A DNA stretch of 64,000 nucleotides from Gilvimarinus algae (GCF_030518215.1 NZ_JAULRT010000052.1:186001-250000); one strand, 5' to 3'; shown: positions 17,714 through 26,242, counted from the first letter of the stretch. Notes: generated from the sequence alone by a model not told the origin. Made by a program: numbers and translations.

Positions 17714-17754
17714 CACCGGTTTACGCCGCCAAAATCCGGTGGCGTAAGCCGGTG
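17714..17754. terminator. Long hairpin after rapA
   Basis: CACCGGTTTACGCCGCC pairs along all 17 positions (two as G-U) with GGTGGCGTAAGCCGGTG across a 7-nt loop, starting 5 bases after the rapA stop. It lacks a clear U-tract, so it may be a terminator or a processing/stability element. Confidence 0.55.
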
Positions 17755-17785
17755 ACCCACTGCTTTTCTTATACAGAGGAACGAC

Positions 17786-18073
17786 ATGTACATTTTCTCG
17801 GCCGATGCGACTGCCCGTAAAGACATTGACGAAGACGTTAAGCAGGGGCAGACGGTCCCGTTTATTGTCTACATCCATTTTGCCGACTTATTCGGCGCCG
17901 AGCAGCTGTGCAAGATTTATTTGATGCGCGCCGGTTTTACCGACATAAAAATCCACAACCGCAAAGCGGTTGCCGCGTCACTGCTGCAGGACGAGCGTGT
18001 GGTCGCCGCCGACAAGGCGCTGAGCGAGGCCGTCGAGGGCGGCTATCACATCCAAATGTTTGACGATTTTTAA
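17786..18073 (+). CDS. Conserved-looking small protein of unknown function
   Basis: A 95-aa soluble, acidic protein with no signal peptide, preceded by CAGAGGA at good spacing. I do not recognise the family. The sequence mixes a beta-like stretch (PFIVYIHFADL), a possible helix (AEQLCKIYLMRAG), and a further beta/helix pair ending in HIQMFDDF, which would fit a small alpha/beta domain. It lies just after rapA and could be read through from it or use its own promoter. Codon usage and composition match the neighbours, so it is probably a real gene. Confidence 0.7.
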   Translation: MYIFSADATARKDIDEDVKQGQTVPFIVYIHFADLFGAEQLCKIYLMRAGFTDIKIHNRKAVAASLLQDERVVAADKALSEAVEGGYHIQMFDDF

Positions 18074-18241
18074 AACTCCCTCACACCCGGCAGTACGGAA
18101 AGTCCAGGCTGCCGTCTTGCGCTGATCGCCCCCCCGACTTGATTTTTCCCGCTCGCACACGCTATAAACGCAGGTGCTTCGCGCTGTTTTTGCCCAGGCA
18201 GTGCCAAATTAAAATAGACACAACGACTATAAGGGATGCTT

Positions 18242-20056
18242 ATGTCGGCCTCGACGATCAAGGCCGGGCGTGTGCTGCAGGAAAAATGGGCGCTCCCCTG
18301 GTTAAGCAAAAGTAGCGATCTTTACCCCTGGATACTGGCCATCATATTGGTCAATTTTCTCCTGATTAACGGTGCGCCCCACGGCGGTGACATCGGCTAT
18401 TGGAAAAGCTGGGTGCGGCAACTACAGCTTGGCGGGTACCTGGCCTTTGAGGGAGACTACCCTCCGGTTTACATCCACTGGTTGTATCTTGTGGGTAAGA
18501 TTTATTCGGCGCTCAGCATCGCCGTTGAGCCCAACAGCTTTTTAAAATTCCTCGCTCAAGTACCGGTGCTGACTTGCCATTGCTTGTTGGCTGTGATCAC
18601 GGCCCGCTGGGCAGAGCACTGTCAGCTAAGCCGTGAACATGCCCAAAGAGCCATGGCCTTGGTGTGCTTTAACCCCGCTTTGTTGGTTGATGGCCCGCTG
18701 TGGGGCCAAGTGGACATTCTGCCGACGACCTTTGTCGTGGTGGCGCTGTTTTTCGCGCTGGTTAAACGCCGCATGGATATCGCGGTGCCGCTGTTTGTAT
18801 TGTCTCTGCTGACCAAGTTTCAGATGATCGCCTTTGCGCCTGTGTTTGGTGTGCTGGCTCTGCGGCAATTTAAGCTGTCATTGCTGGGTGCACTCTATTC
18901 GCTGGTGGTTGTTCTGCTGGCGTTTTTACCTTTTCTTGTGGTGGGCAAAGCGGTAGATGCCTTTACCAACGCTTATATTCACACGCTCGGCTCCTACCCC
19001 AAGGCCACGTTTAACGGCGCCAATCTGTGGTTTCTGCTGGCGGGCAATATGGCACCGGATGACCTCAATATCTTTACCGGTGAGGCTGGTGGTTTCTGGG
19101 TGGTAAAACACACAGGAATGCTGGCGTTTGCCCTGGTGTGCCTGCTGGTCTTTGCCACCGGAGTCTACCGCCAGTGGCGCTGCGCCGCAGGCGAAAGCCC
19201 AGTCGCCGAGCGCTCGGCAGAGGCACTTTTGTACGCACTGGTGTGTGCCTCGGCGTTTTTTGTGATCTTGCCGGCCATGCACGAGCGCTACATGATGCCT
19301 GCTGTGGTCATTGCTATGTTCTACGGCTTGTTGGTGCCCTGGGGTTTTTACCTTGCGCTGGTGCTGGCTTTGGTCTCTTCGCTCAACATGATGTTGGTAT
19401 TCGGTGTCAGCGGCCCATTTCTATGGCAGTCGCTGGCGGCCATGTCGGTGCTGATACTGCTGGTATTGATGCTGGTGGTATTTCTCGGTCAGGCGCGGGT
19501 CAGCCGCGGTTTTCACCGGCTGGTAGACTCTCTGCGCCGACCGATCGTTGCCATTGTGGTGGCGGCCCTGCTGCTCTGGGGCTTTGCCTACTATCTGCAT
19601 CAGTCGTATCGGGTGCTGTTTCCCGAGTTGCAGGAAGGGCAAAAGCTTTTGCGCCAATTTCCGATTCTCGATACTCGCCAGTCTCACGGCGTCATGCGCA
19701 TTAATAGCAGTTTCGATGGCAATATTCTCTCGGTGGCTGGTACGCGTTATCGCGAGGGTATTGGTGTGCACGCCGACTCGGTGATTGTTTTTGATCTCGA
19801 TGGCAAGGCCGCTCGCCTGAGTATCATGGCGGGGGTGGATGATGAGGTCGGTGCCGCCGAGGTGGAATTCAGCATCCGAGAGGGCGCGGACATACTCTGG
19901 CAGTCGGGCCCGGTGTTTGGTTACGAGAGAGAGCCGGTCCGTGCCGATATCGATGTGAGCGGCGTGGATGAGCTGAGTCTGGTAGTCAGCGCCCGGGGAA
20001 CGGACAGCTGGGACCATGCCGACTGGATCAATCCGGTGATTACCCTGGCCGAATAG
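18242..20056 (+). CDS. Polytopic glycosyltransferase-like protein with C-terminal NPCBM domain
   Basis: A predicted inner-membrane protein of 604 aa. Residues ~25-445 hold about ten transmembrane segments in the style of polyprenyl-phosphate-sugar-dependent (GT-C fold) transferases. Motifs are NGAPHGGDIGYWKSW, DYPPVYIHWLY, and PLWGQVD followed by LLTKFQM, close to ALG6/GT87-like and DUF2029-like mannosyltransferases. Residues ~475-604, after the last membrane span, read like an NPCBM domain: SFDGN, then YREGIGVHADSVIVFDL and AGVDDE. NPCBM modules are usually found on secreted glycosidases and bind sugar. The ATG at 18242 follows AAGGG by 6 bases; an ATG two codons upstream overlaps the ribosome-binding site. 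The sugar and acceptor are unknown. Confidence 0.75.
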   Translation: MSASTIKAGRVLQEKWALPWLSKSSDLYPWILAIILVNFLLINGAPHGGDIGYWKSWVRQLQLGGYLAFEGDYPPVYIHWLYLVGKIYSALSIAVEPNSFLKFLAQVPVLTCHCLLAVITARWAEHCQLSREHAQRAMALVCFNPALLVDGPLWGQVDILPTTFVVVALFFALVKRRMDIAVPLFVLSLLTKFQMIAFAPVFGVLALRQFKLSLLGALYSLVVVLLAFLPFLVVGKAVDAFTNAYIHTLGSYPKATFNGANLWFLLAGNMAPDDLNIFTGEAGGFWVVKHTGMLAFALVCLLVFATGVYRQWRCAAGESPVAERSAEALLYALVCASAFFVILPAMHERYMMPAVVIAMFYGLLVPWGFYLALVLALVSSLNMMLVFGVSGPFLWQSLAAMSVLILLVLMLVVFLGQARVSRGFHRLVDSLRRPIVAIVVAALLLWGFAYYLHQSYRVLFPELQEGQKLLRQFPILDTRQSHGVMRINSSFDGNILSVAGTRYREGIGVHADSVIVFDLDGKAARLSIMAGVDDEVGAAEVEFSIREGADILWQSGPVFGYEREPVRADIDVSGVDELSLVVSARGTDSWDHADWINPVITLAE

Positions 20057-20151
20057 GCGGCGGCGAAACGTCCGGCAGCGGGCGTTACCGCTTGCTATAG
20101 CGCCCCGTTAGCCTGCAAAATCTCGCCATAACAATACAGGCAGGGATTTTT

Positions 20152-20691
20152 ATGCAGATTCAAGACGCGGTTGTCGAGGCCGCCCAGCTGCCGCCACTGT
20201 TGTCAGAGCCGTGGCGGCCCATTGACCCCTCTTACCAATCCGTATTGCGCATTGTGGTGTGTCTGGTGGCTTTGCTGCCATTGGCAGCTTGTGTGGCGGT
20301 GGTGTTGTTCGAGCTCGAAGGGCTGGTACTGCCCGCAAAGCTCTTGGCGGCACTTATTCTGCTTTTGGTGGTGTTCTTGCTGTTGGTGTGGGTGCCGCGC
20401 CGTGTGGCGCATACGCAGTACCTTTTGCGTGAGCTGGATGTGCACAAGAGCACGGGCTATTGGTGGCACGCCACGGTTTCGGCGGGCCATAATCGTATTC
20501 AACACATCGAAGTCACCCAGGGCCCTCTGGAGCGAGTTTACGGATTGAGCAAACTGGTCCTCTACACCGCAGGCGGCGGTCAATCGGATATCAAGATCCC
20601 GGGCTTGCCCAGTGAGACGGCCAAGCGACTGAAGAACTACCTGACCGACCGAATCACCAGCGAGGCGGCGACCGACGATGACGGCGAGTAA
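20152..20691 (+). CDS. YdbS-like bacterial PH-domain membrane protein
   Basis: A 179-aa protein with two adjacent transmembrane helices (about residues 35-85) followed by a bacterial pleckstrin-homology (bPH2) domain, marked by AGHNRIQHIEVTQGPLERVYGLSKLVLYTAGG and IPGLP. It matches the YdbS family, which occurs as a pair with YdbT. A CAGGCAGGGA ribosome-binding region precedes the ATG. Its 3' end overlaps the next gene by 14 bases, so the two are probably translationally coupled. The function of the pair is not firmly known; in Bacillus the homologues affect resistance to antimicrobial compounds. Confidence 0.85.
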   Translation: MQIQDAVVEAAQLPPLLSEPWRPIDPSYQSVLRIVVCLVALLPLAACVAVVLFELEGLVLPAKLLAALILLLVVFLLLVWVPRRVAHTQYLLRELDVHKSTGYWWHATVSAGHNRIQHIEVTQGPLERVYGLSKLVLYTAGGGQSDIKIPGLPSETAKRLKNYLTDRITSEAATDDDGE

Positions 20692-22159
20692 CTGGCAGCG
20701 TGTCTCGCCGGTGGCGACCGTCTACTTCGCCCTGAAAGGCATTCCTCATCTGGTGAACCTCTGGCCTCTATTGATTCCGGCGTTGGCCGGCGGCGAAGCT
20801 TTTCGCAGCGTGCTACTCGTTTACGCAGTGCCTGTTCTGTTGTTGCTGGTGCTGGTGGGGACTTTTTTGCAGTATTGGTTTTTTTCCTACCGAATTGAAG
20901 ACGGGCGTCTGCAATTGCGCTCGGGGGTGCTCAACCGCAAGCGTTTGACGCTGGATTTTGAGCGCGTGCAGCAGGCGGATATCGCACATCCGTTTTACTT
21001 CCGCCCGTTTAACTTAGCCACGCTTGGGCTGGAAAGCGCGGGCTCAGCGCAACAAGAGGTGGATATACCGGGCATTTCTGTCGCCACCGCCGAGAGTCTG
21101 CGCCAGCGAGTGCTTGAGGTTCAGGCGCACAAGCAAGACGATGCAAGCGCCCAGGTGTCACCCGCCGGGGCCGATTACCGGCTGGCGTTGTCCACTGGCG
21201 ATATTGCCCGCTATGGCTTGATGCAAAACACTCTGCTGTACCTGGCGCCCCTGGCCGCTCCCTTTGGCCAGCAGTTGGGGCCGTTGCTTGAGTCCAGTGT
21301 GGCTTCGCTGGAACATTCACCAATCTACAGCCTGTTTCTCTGGCTCAGCGATCAGGTGGCGGTTTCTGTTGCTGTGGTTATGGCTGTATTTGCGGTCATC
21401 GTCGGCAGCGGGGTACTTTTCGGTCTTTCGGTGCTGTTGGCGCTGGTGCGCTACTGGGGCTATGAGTTAACCCGCGTGGGCGATCGCTTTCAGTATCGCG
21501 CTGGTTTGACCACTGTGCGCACACGTGGTTTTAGAGAACATAAGTTGCAAAAGGTGACTATTGTCCAGGGTGTTATTGCCCGGCTGCTAAGCCGGCACAC
21601 CGTACATATCAGTAAGGCCGGTGGCCTTGTGGCGCAGCAGGGAATGCCAGCGCAGCAGCGCTTTATCATTCCCGTGCTGGACTTGCTCAATCTGGTGCTG
21701 CTGCGAGGTGAGCTCAACCTCAGCCGCGCGCAGTGGCAGCCTGTACATGCGGTCTTTTGGCTGTGGCCGTTGATTCTGTGGGCCGTTTTTTTGCTAGCAA
21801 TGTGTCTGGTTGCTATGTGGTGGCTCAGTGGGTGGGTGTGGCTTTCGCTGTCGCTCTTACCCCTGTTGTATTTGATCGGTCGCAGGCGCTGGCACTGTAT
21901 GGGATATTTTGTCGATGAGCGATGGCTGGCCGTGCGTACGGGTTTTATTGGTTTTAGCGAGCAGTGGCTGCCGAGCGCAAAGATTCAGAAAATTGAAGTG
22001 AGTCAATCGCCGCTGCTTCGGTCTTTGGGGCTTGCCCACGTGCGGGTGTGGAGCGCCGATGGGGCGGTTACGGTGCCCTGTATTGCGAAAGCGCGTGCCG
22101 ACGAGCTGCGCGATCAACTCTTGGCGGATGTAGTGACCTATGAATTGCCTTGGTTGTAA
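20678..22159 (+). CDS. YdbT-like membrane protein with multiple PH domains
   Basis: A 493-aa protein with paired transmembrane segments at about residues 15-70, 220-255 and 360-395, alternating with bPH2 domains. The first domain contains RIEDGRLQLRSGVLNRKRLTLDFERVQ, the second FREHKLQKVTIVQGVIARLL, and the third WLPSAKIQKIEVSQSPLLRSLGLAHVRVW. This three-domain layout is the YdbT type, the partner of the preceding YdbS-like gene. It ends in a bidirectional terminator shared with deaD. Confidence 0.85.
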   Translation: MTASNWQRVSPVATVYFALKGIPHLVNLWPLLIPALAGGEAFRSVLLVYAVPVLLLLVLVGTFLQYWFFSYRIEDGRLQLRSGVLNRKRLTLDFERVQQADIAHPFYFRPFNLATLGLESAGSAQQEVDIPGISVATAESLRQRVLEVQAHKQDDASAQVSPAGADYRLALSTGDIARYGLMQNTLLYLAPLAAPFGQQLGPLLESSVASLEHSPIYSLFLWLSDQVAVSVAVVMAVFAVIVGSGVLFGLSVLLALVRYWGYELTRVGDRFQYRAGLTTVRTRGFREHKLQKVTIVQGVIARLLSRHTVHISKAGGLVAQQGMPAQQRFIIPVLDLLNLVLLRGELNLSRAQWQPVHAVFWLWPLILWAVFLLAMCLVAMWWLSGWVWLSLSLLPLLYLIGRRRWHCMGYFVDERWLAVRTGFIGFSEQWLPSAKIQKIEVSQSPLLRSLGLAHVRVWSADGAVTVPCIAKARADELRDQLLADVVTYELPWL

Positions 22160-22164
22160 GCAAA

Positions 22165-22191
22165 AAAAACGCCGGGAAATCCCGGCGTTTT
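22165..22191. terminator. Bidirectional terminator between ydbT-like gene and deaD
   Basis: AAAAACGCCGGG pairs with CCCGGCGTTTTT around an AAAT loop, with A-runs on one side and T-runs on the other, between two convergent genes. Confidence 0.88.
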
Positions 22192-22211
22192 TCAATTAAC
22201 GCCTGGCGGCT

Positions 22212-23921
22212 TTAGCGTGCGGCAAATTTTTTCTTTTTGGCCTTGGGTTTTTGATGCGCTTTGCTGCGCACCGGTCCCCGGTCTTCACTGAGCGATAATA
22301 CCTGTCCGCGCACATGAATACCGGCGATTTTCTGTGCCAGTGGCGCCGGCATATCGTTGGGCAGATCCAAGGTGGTAAAACTGTCAAACAGTTTTATCTG
22401 GCCGATAAACCGGCTTTTTAGTCCGGCCTCATTGGCAATGGCGCCGACGATATCACCGGGACGCGCGCCGTGATTGCGGCCCACTTCAATACGGTAGCGC
22501 TTCATGCCCTCCTCGGGCCCGCGATTGGTCCGCGGGTTGCGCTCTTTGCGCTCGCGCGGTTCAGAGGCGAACTCGGGCTTAAGGTCGGTGAGCTTGACCT
22601 GCAGCGGGCGATCTTTTTGCAGCAGATAAGCCAGGGCCATGGCAATTTGCTCTGGCTCGGCATCGTGCTCACGGCAATAATTTCCCAGCAGCTCATCAAA
22701 GAAGCTCAGGTCCTGATCGCTTTGCAATACCTCGGTGACGCCCTGCAAAAACTGATCAACCCGCGCGGCGGTGACGGCATCGCCGCTCGGCAGCTTCATC
22801 GGTTCAATACGCTGGCCGGTGGCCTTTTCGATGGCGTAGAGCAGACGTTTTTCCCGCGGTGCGACAAACAAAATGGCTTTGCCCGAGCGGCCGGCACGGC
22901 CAGTGCGGCCGATGCGGTGTACATAGGCTTCACTGTCGTAGGGGATATCGTAATTGATCACATGGCTGACACGCTCAACGTCAATGCCGCGGGCGGCGAC
23001 GTCGGTGGCAATGAGGATGTCCAGTGACTTGTTTTTCAACCGCTCGATGGTGCGCTCGCGCAGCGCTTGGTTCATGTCGCCGTTAATGGCCGCGGCACTG
23101 TAGCCGCGCGCTTCGAGTTTTTCGGCGAGCTCGACAGTGGCGGTTTTGGTACGCACAAACATAATGATACCGTCGAAAGGCTCGACTTCGAGAATACGGG
23201 TGAGAGCATCGAGCTTATTGGCGCCGCTGGCCATCCAGTAGACTTGTTCAATGTTGGCGCCTGTGCTGCTTTCGCGGGTAATCCTGATCTCTTCAGGTTC
23301 GCGCAGATAGGTGCTGGCCACGCGGCGAATTTCTTTGGGCATGGTGGCAGAGAAGAGGGCAGTCTGACGGTTTTTGGGTGTGTGTTCCAAAATCCAGGAT
23401 ACGTCGTCAATAAAGCCCATACGGAGCATCTCATCGGCTTCATCCAACACCAGGTTCGTCAGGTGAGACAAGTCCAGGCTGCCGCGGCGCAGGTGATCCA
23501 TAACGCGGCCGGGGGTGCCAACCACTACCTGAGCGCCGCGCTTGAGCTGACGCAGTTGTCCGCGCATGTCTTGGCCGCCGTAAATCGGCAGTACATGGAA
23601 GCCGGGCATTTCACTGGCGTAGCGTTGGAAGGCCTCGGCCACCTGAATAGCAAGCTCGCGGGTGGGGGCAAGCACCAGAATCTGTGTGTTCTGGCTGCGG
23701 GTATCGACTTGCGAGAGCATTGGCAGGGCAAAGGCAGCGGTTTTACCCGTGCCGGTTTGCGCCAGGCCCACAATATCTTTGCCCGCCAGCAGCGCCGGAA
23801 TAGCCTGAGCCTGGATGGGCGAAGGCGTTTCATAGCCAACTTTGGCGATGGCTTTTAATACCGGCTCTGACAGTGCAAGGTCGGTAAAGGTAATCGAATC
23901 TGACAAAATTTCTGAAGACAT
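22212..23921 (-). CDS. deaD: DEAD-box ATP-dependent RNA helicase (DeaD/CsdA type)
   Basis: Unwinds RNA in ribosome assembly, mRNA decay and translation initiation, especially in the cold. The 569-aa protein has Q motif GYETPSPIQAQAIP, motif I AQTGTGKT, motif II DEAD (VLDEADEMLRMGF), motif III SAT, and motif VI HRIGRTGRAG. The C-terminal DbpA-type RNA-binding domain (RYRIEVGRNHGARPGDIVGAI) and a basic tail rich in Lys identify the CsdA group. A long leader of about 330 nt precedes it, as is known for E. coli deaD. Confidence 0.93.
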   Translation of the reverse strand: MSSEILSDSITFTDLALSEPVLKAIAKVGYETPSPIQAQAIPALLAGKDIVGLAQTGTGKTAAFALPMLSQVDTRSQNTQILVLAPTRELAIQVAEAFQRYASEMPGFHVLPIYGGQDMRGQLRQLKRGAQVVVGTPGRVMDHLRRGSLDLSHLTNLVLDEADEMLRMGFIDDVSWILEHTPKNRQTALFSATMPKEIRRVASTYLREPEEIRITRESSTGANIEQVYWMASGANKLDALTRILEVEPFDGIIMFVRTKTATVELAEKLEARGYSAAAINGDMNQALRERTIERLKNKSLDILIATDVAARGIDVERVSHVINYDIPYDSEAYVHRIGRTGRAGRSGKAILFVAPREKRLLYAIEKATGQRIEPMKLPSGDAVTAARVDQFLQGVTEVLQSDQDLSFFDELLGNYCREHDAEPEQIAMALAYLLQKDRPLQVKLTDLKPEFASEPRERKERNPRTNRGPEEGMKRYRIEVGRNHGARPGDIVGAIANEAGLKSRFIGQIKLFDSFTTLDLPNDMPAPLAQKIAGIHVRGQVLSLSEDRGPVRSKAHQKPKAKKKKFAAR

Positions 23922-24341
23922 GGTATTTCCAATAATGGCGCCGCAGTGCGCCGGAACAAATGTGGCGGGAGCAAACGGGCTCCGCCGTGAGTCGGAGATT
24001 GACTCGGGCAGTCACCGGCCAGAGGCCGGGCAGGCTGTGCAAGCAGCCGGGTGCAACAACACACATAACCACAGGTGCAAACGCGGGTGGTTATTCGTCG
24101 AGAGGTAAGGTCGCTAAAGCAGAAGAAAACAGCTTGGGGCGATACACCTGCAAGGTATACACACTGGAGACTTTCTCCATTCAGTATGACCCCAGGTATT
24201 TGCGCGGAGAAGCCCGTCAATGACGGCTTGTGACTTGAGGTTTCACTGATGGCGCGGAGTATAAGTCATTGCTCACAGTTTGACCAGCGATTTTTTTACG
24301 GTCGTGTTACTCTCTTGCCAGTTTAGATCGAGAAGCCCTGA
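23922..24341 (-). other. Long non-coding leader of deaD and divergent promoter region
   Basis: No gene is called in this 420-base stretch. On the minus strand it is best read as the deaD 5' UTR, starting near 24251. It carries a near-palindrome at 24210-24229 close to the presumed transcript start, and several imperfect stems further along. On the plus strand it supplies the upstream region of the gene at 24342. Confidence 0.5.
24258..24286 (-). promoter_or_regulatory. Promoter of deaD
   Basis: On the minus strand, TGGTCA (-35) and TATACT (-10) are separated by exactly 17 bases. The predicted transcript starts near 24251, about 330 nt before the deaD ATG. Confidence 0.5.
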
Positions 24342-25181
24342 ATGAGCACGGATACATCACAACGTCATCTTTCCACCACCGCGCTGGCTCGCGCTATCGG
24401 TAAAGACAGCAAGGAACTGTTTATTCTGCTGGCCAATAGCCGCTGGATTGTGAAGGTGGACAATCAGTGGCACCTGACGGAAAAAGGCCGGTTTGAAGGT
24501 GGCACTTACGCCAATCACCCCAAGTACGGTGAGTATATTGTCTGGCCCGAATCCCTGCGCCATCACCCGGTGATGGGGTTATTGCCCGAGGCACCTTTAA
24601 GCGCTCGCAATCTTGCGCAAAAGTCGGGCTTGCCGGCGCGACTGGTCAATCTTTTACTGGCTGAGCGCGGCTGGATTAAACGGCATGTGCACGGCTGGCT
24701 GCTCACCGAGGCGGGCAGGGCATTGGGCGGTCAGCAGCACGAGAGTGAGACCACGGCCATTCCCTATGTGAGCTGGCCTGAGACACTGCTGGACAACCCG
24801 ACGTGGCAGCGGGGGGTGTCTGCCCTTGGCCCGGCCGCGAGTGGAACCCTCGATGGTCATATACTGAGCGATGGTCCGCTCAGATTCATCGACAATTGGC
24901 TCTATGTGGCGGGCCTGACCCACGCTATTGGCCACGAGCTTATGCTCGGTGGTGCAGCCGGGGGCCAGGTCAAGGTGGACTTTTACCTGCCCGGGCCCGG
25001 GGTGGCCATTGTCTACTGGCCGGAGCAGCCGGCGCCCGGCAAGCTTGCCGATACGCTCGAGGTGCGCGAGAAACTCAAGTCAGCGCACTGCCCGGTGATT
25101 GAACTTGAGCACGGGCATCTGGATAATCTGGACGAACATCTCGCAAAAGCGTTGATGAAATTATCCATCGCAGTCTACTAA
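24342..25181 (+). CDS. Protein with two winged-helix-like repeats and a C-terminal nuclease-like domain, function unknown
   Basis: A 279-aa protein. Two similar helix-turn-helix-like units occupy about residues 8-50 (LSTTALARAIGKDSKELFILL, then WHLTEKGRFEGG) and 86-128 (LSARNLAQKSGLPARLVNLLL, then GWLLTEAGRALGG). They resemble the KilA-C/antirepressor type of wing. Each is followed by a YVxWPE-type segment (YIVWPESL, YVSWPETL). Residues ~180-279 resemble a PD-(D/E)XK endonuclease fold: VDFYLPGPGVAIVYW, then PVIELEHGHLDNLDEHLAKAL. The usual catalytic Glu in the second strand appears as Val, so activity is doubtful. The stop is 9 bases before the HIT gene, so they are probably one operon. The name is inference from motif shape only. 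Confidence 0.7.
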   Translation: MSTDTSQRHLSTTALARAIGKDSKELFILLANSRWIVKVDNQWHLTEKGRFEGGTYANHPKYGEYIVWPESLRHHPVMGLLPEAPLSARNLAQKSGLPARLVNLLLAERGWIKRHVHGWLLTEAGRALGGQQHESETTAIPYVSWPETLLDNPTWQRGVSALGPAASGTLDGHILSDGPLRFIDNWLYVAGLTHAIGHELMLGGAAGGQVKVDFYLPGPGVAIVYWPEQPAPGKLADTLEVREKLKSAHCPVIELEHGHLDNLDEHLAKALMKLSIAVY

Positions 25182-25190
25182 GGAGCGGCT

Positions 25191-25580
25191 ATGGCCAGTG
25201 TATTCAGTAAAATTATCGCCGGTGAACTGCCGGGCCACTTCGTTTGGCAAGACGATACCGCGGTGGCCATTATGACGATTGCCCCGCTTAAAGCAGGGCA
25301 TGTATTGGTCATTCCCCGAGCCGAAGTGGATCACTGGTACGATTTGCCCCCCGAGACCATGGCGCATTTGAGTACCCTGAGCCAAAAGGTGGCCAAGGCC
25401 ATGCAGCGCGCGTTTCCCGCGACCCGGGTGGCCGTGATTATTGCCGGGTTGGAAGTGCCGCATACGCACCTGCATTTGGTTCCCATGGACGACATGGGCG
25501 AGCTGGATTTTGCCAAAGCCCGCGAGGCCAGCGCCGAAGAGCTCGCCGCCAACGCCGAGAAAATTCGCCAGCACTTATAG
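25191..25580 (+). CDS. HIT family protein
   Basis: A histidine-triad nucleotide-binding hydrolase of 129 aa. The motif HTHLHLVPM near residues 85-93 is the HIT active site, where the central His forms the nucleotidyl intermediate. The N-terminus ASVFSKIIAGELPGHFVWQDD is typical. AAGGAG lies 7 bases upstream of the ATG. Members hydrolyse adenosine phosphoramidates or dinucleoside polyphosphates; the exact substrate is not predictable. It follows the winged-helix gene by 9 bases and overlaps the end of the convergent membrane-protein gene by 6 bases. Confidence 0.9.
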   Translation: MASVFSKIIAGELPGHFVWQDDTAVAIMTIAPLKAGHVLVIPRAEVDHWYDLPPETMAHLSTLSQKVAKAMQRAFPATRVAVIIAGLEVPHTHLHLVPMDDMGELDFAKAREASAEELAANAEKIRQHL

Positions 25581-26231
25581 CGGGCGCTGGCTGTCCCGCC
25601 AAATCAGCCCATTCAGGCCGTAAAAGAGCACCATGGCCAGAGCAAAGTACCACTCCACTAGGTTGTGCAGCTCATACTTGTTGTCAGGCTGGCTGATGGT
25701 GATGGCCAGCGAGGCCAGCCCCAGCAGCCACTGCGCTATAACGCAGGCCCACTGGGTTCTCACCCAGCGCCACTGCCCGGAGCTGAGTTGCGCGCGCTGA
25801 CGCTTCAGGGCCGCCAGCGCCAGGAGTTGCCCCAAAAGTCCAAAGGCAAAGTAAAACGTAATGCCAAAACGGCGCATAAAGCGGTAGACATCGCCCTCTG
25901 AGCCGAGGAAGTTAGCGTAGAGCGCCAGTGCGAAAGCCGAGATGACGGCGAGAATAGCAAGGCTCAGGTAACGGTGCTCGGTGCCCGCCAGCTCATTCAG
26001 CCAGCGCCGGTGCAGGAGCCAGTAGCCCGCGAGCAGAGGCGTCAGTGGTAGCATCAGGCCACGAAACCAGAAAAGAGAATCACCCTCGCGAACGGCGCGG
26101 CTGATGGAGGTGCAGCCTTCCCAGAAGGGGAAACACACCGGCGCTTGCGCCTGCCACAGAGCAATGCCGTAGCCCCCACCGACGGCCAATAGAGGCACCA
26201 AAGTGTTGAGCCAGGCGAGCAGTTGGCGCAT
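25575..26231 (-). CDS. Predicted membrane protein of unknown function
   Basis: A 218-aa protein with about six transmembrane segments. After the first helix comes an extracytoplasmic loop with Cys-Phe-Pro-Phe-Trp-Glu-Gly-Cys-Thr-Ser-Ile-Ser-Arg, which recalls the loop of Frag1/DRAM-like membrane proteins, though I cannot confirm membership. The ATG at 26231 is preceded by AAGGAGG at ideal spacing, which decides the start over one 11 codons upstream. It is the last gene of a minus-strand cluster, 11 bases after the UPF0016 gene. Confidence 0.75.
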   Translation of the reverse strand: MRQLLAWLNTLVPLLAVGGGYGIALWQAQAPVCFPFWEGCTSISRAVREGDSLFWFRGLMLPLTPLLAGYWLLHRRWLNELAGTEHRYLSLAILAVISAFALALYANFLGSEGDVYRFMRRFGITFYFAFGLLGQLLALAALKRQRAQLSSGQWRWVRTQWACVIAQWLLGLASLAITISQPDNKYELHNLVEWYFALAMVLFYGLNGLIWRDSQRPL

Positions 26232-26242
26232 AGTGGCCTCCT

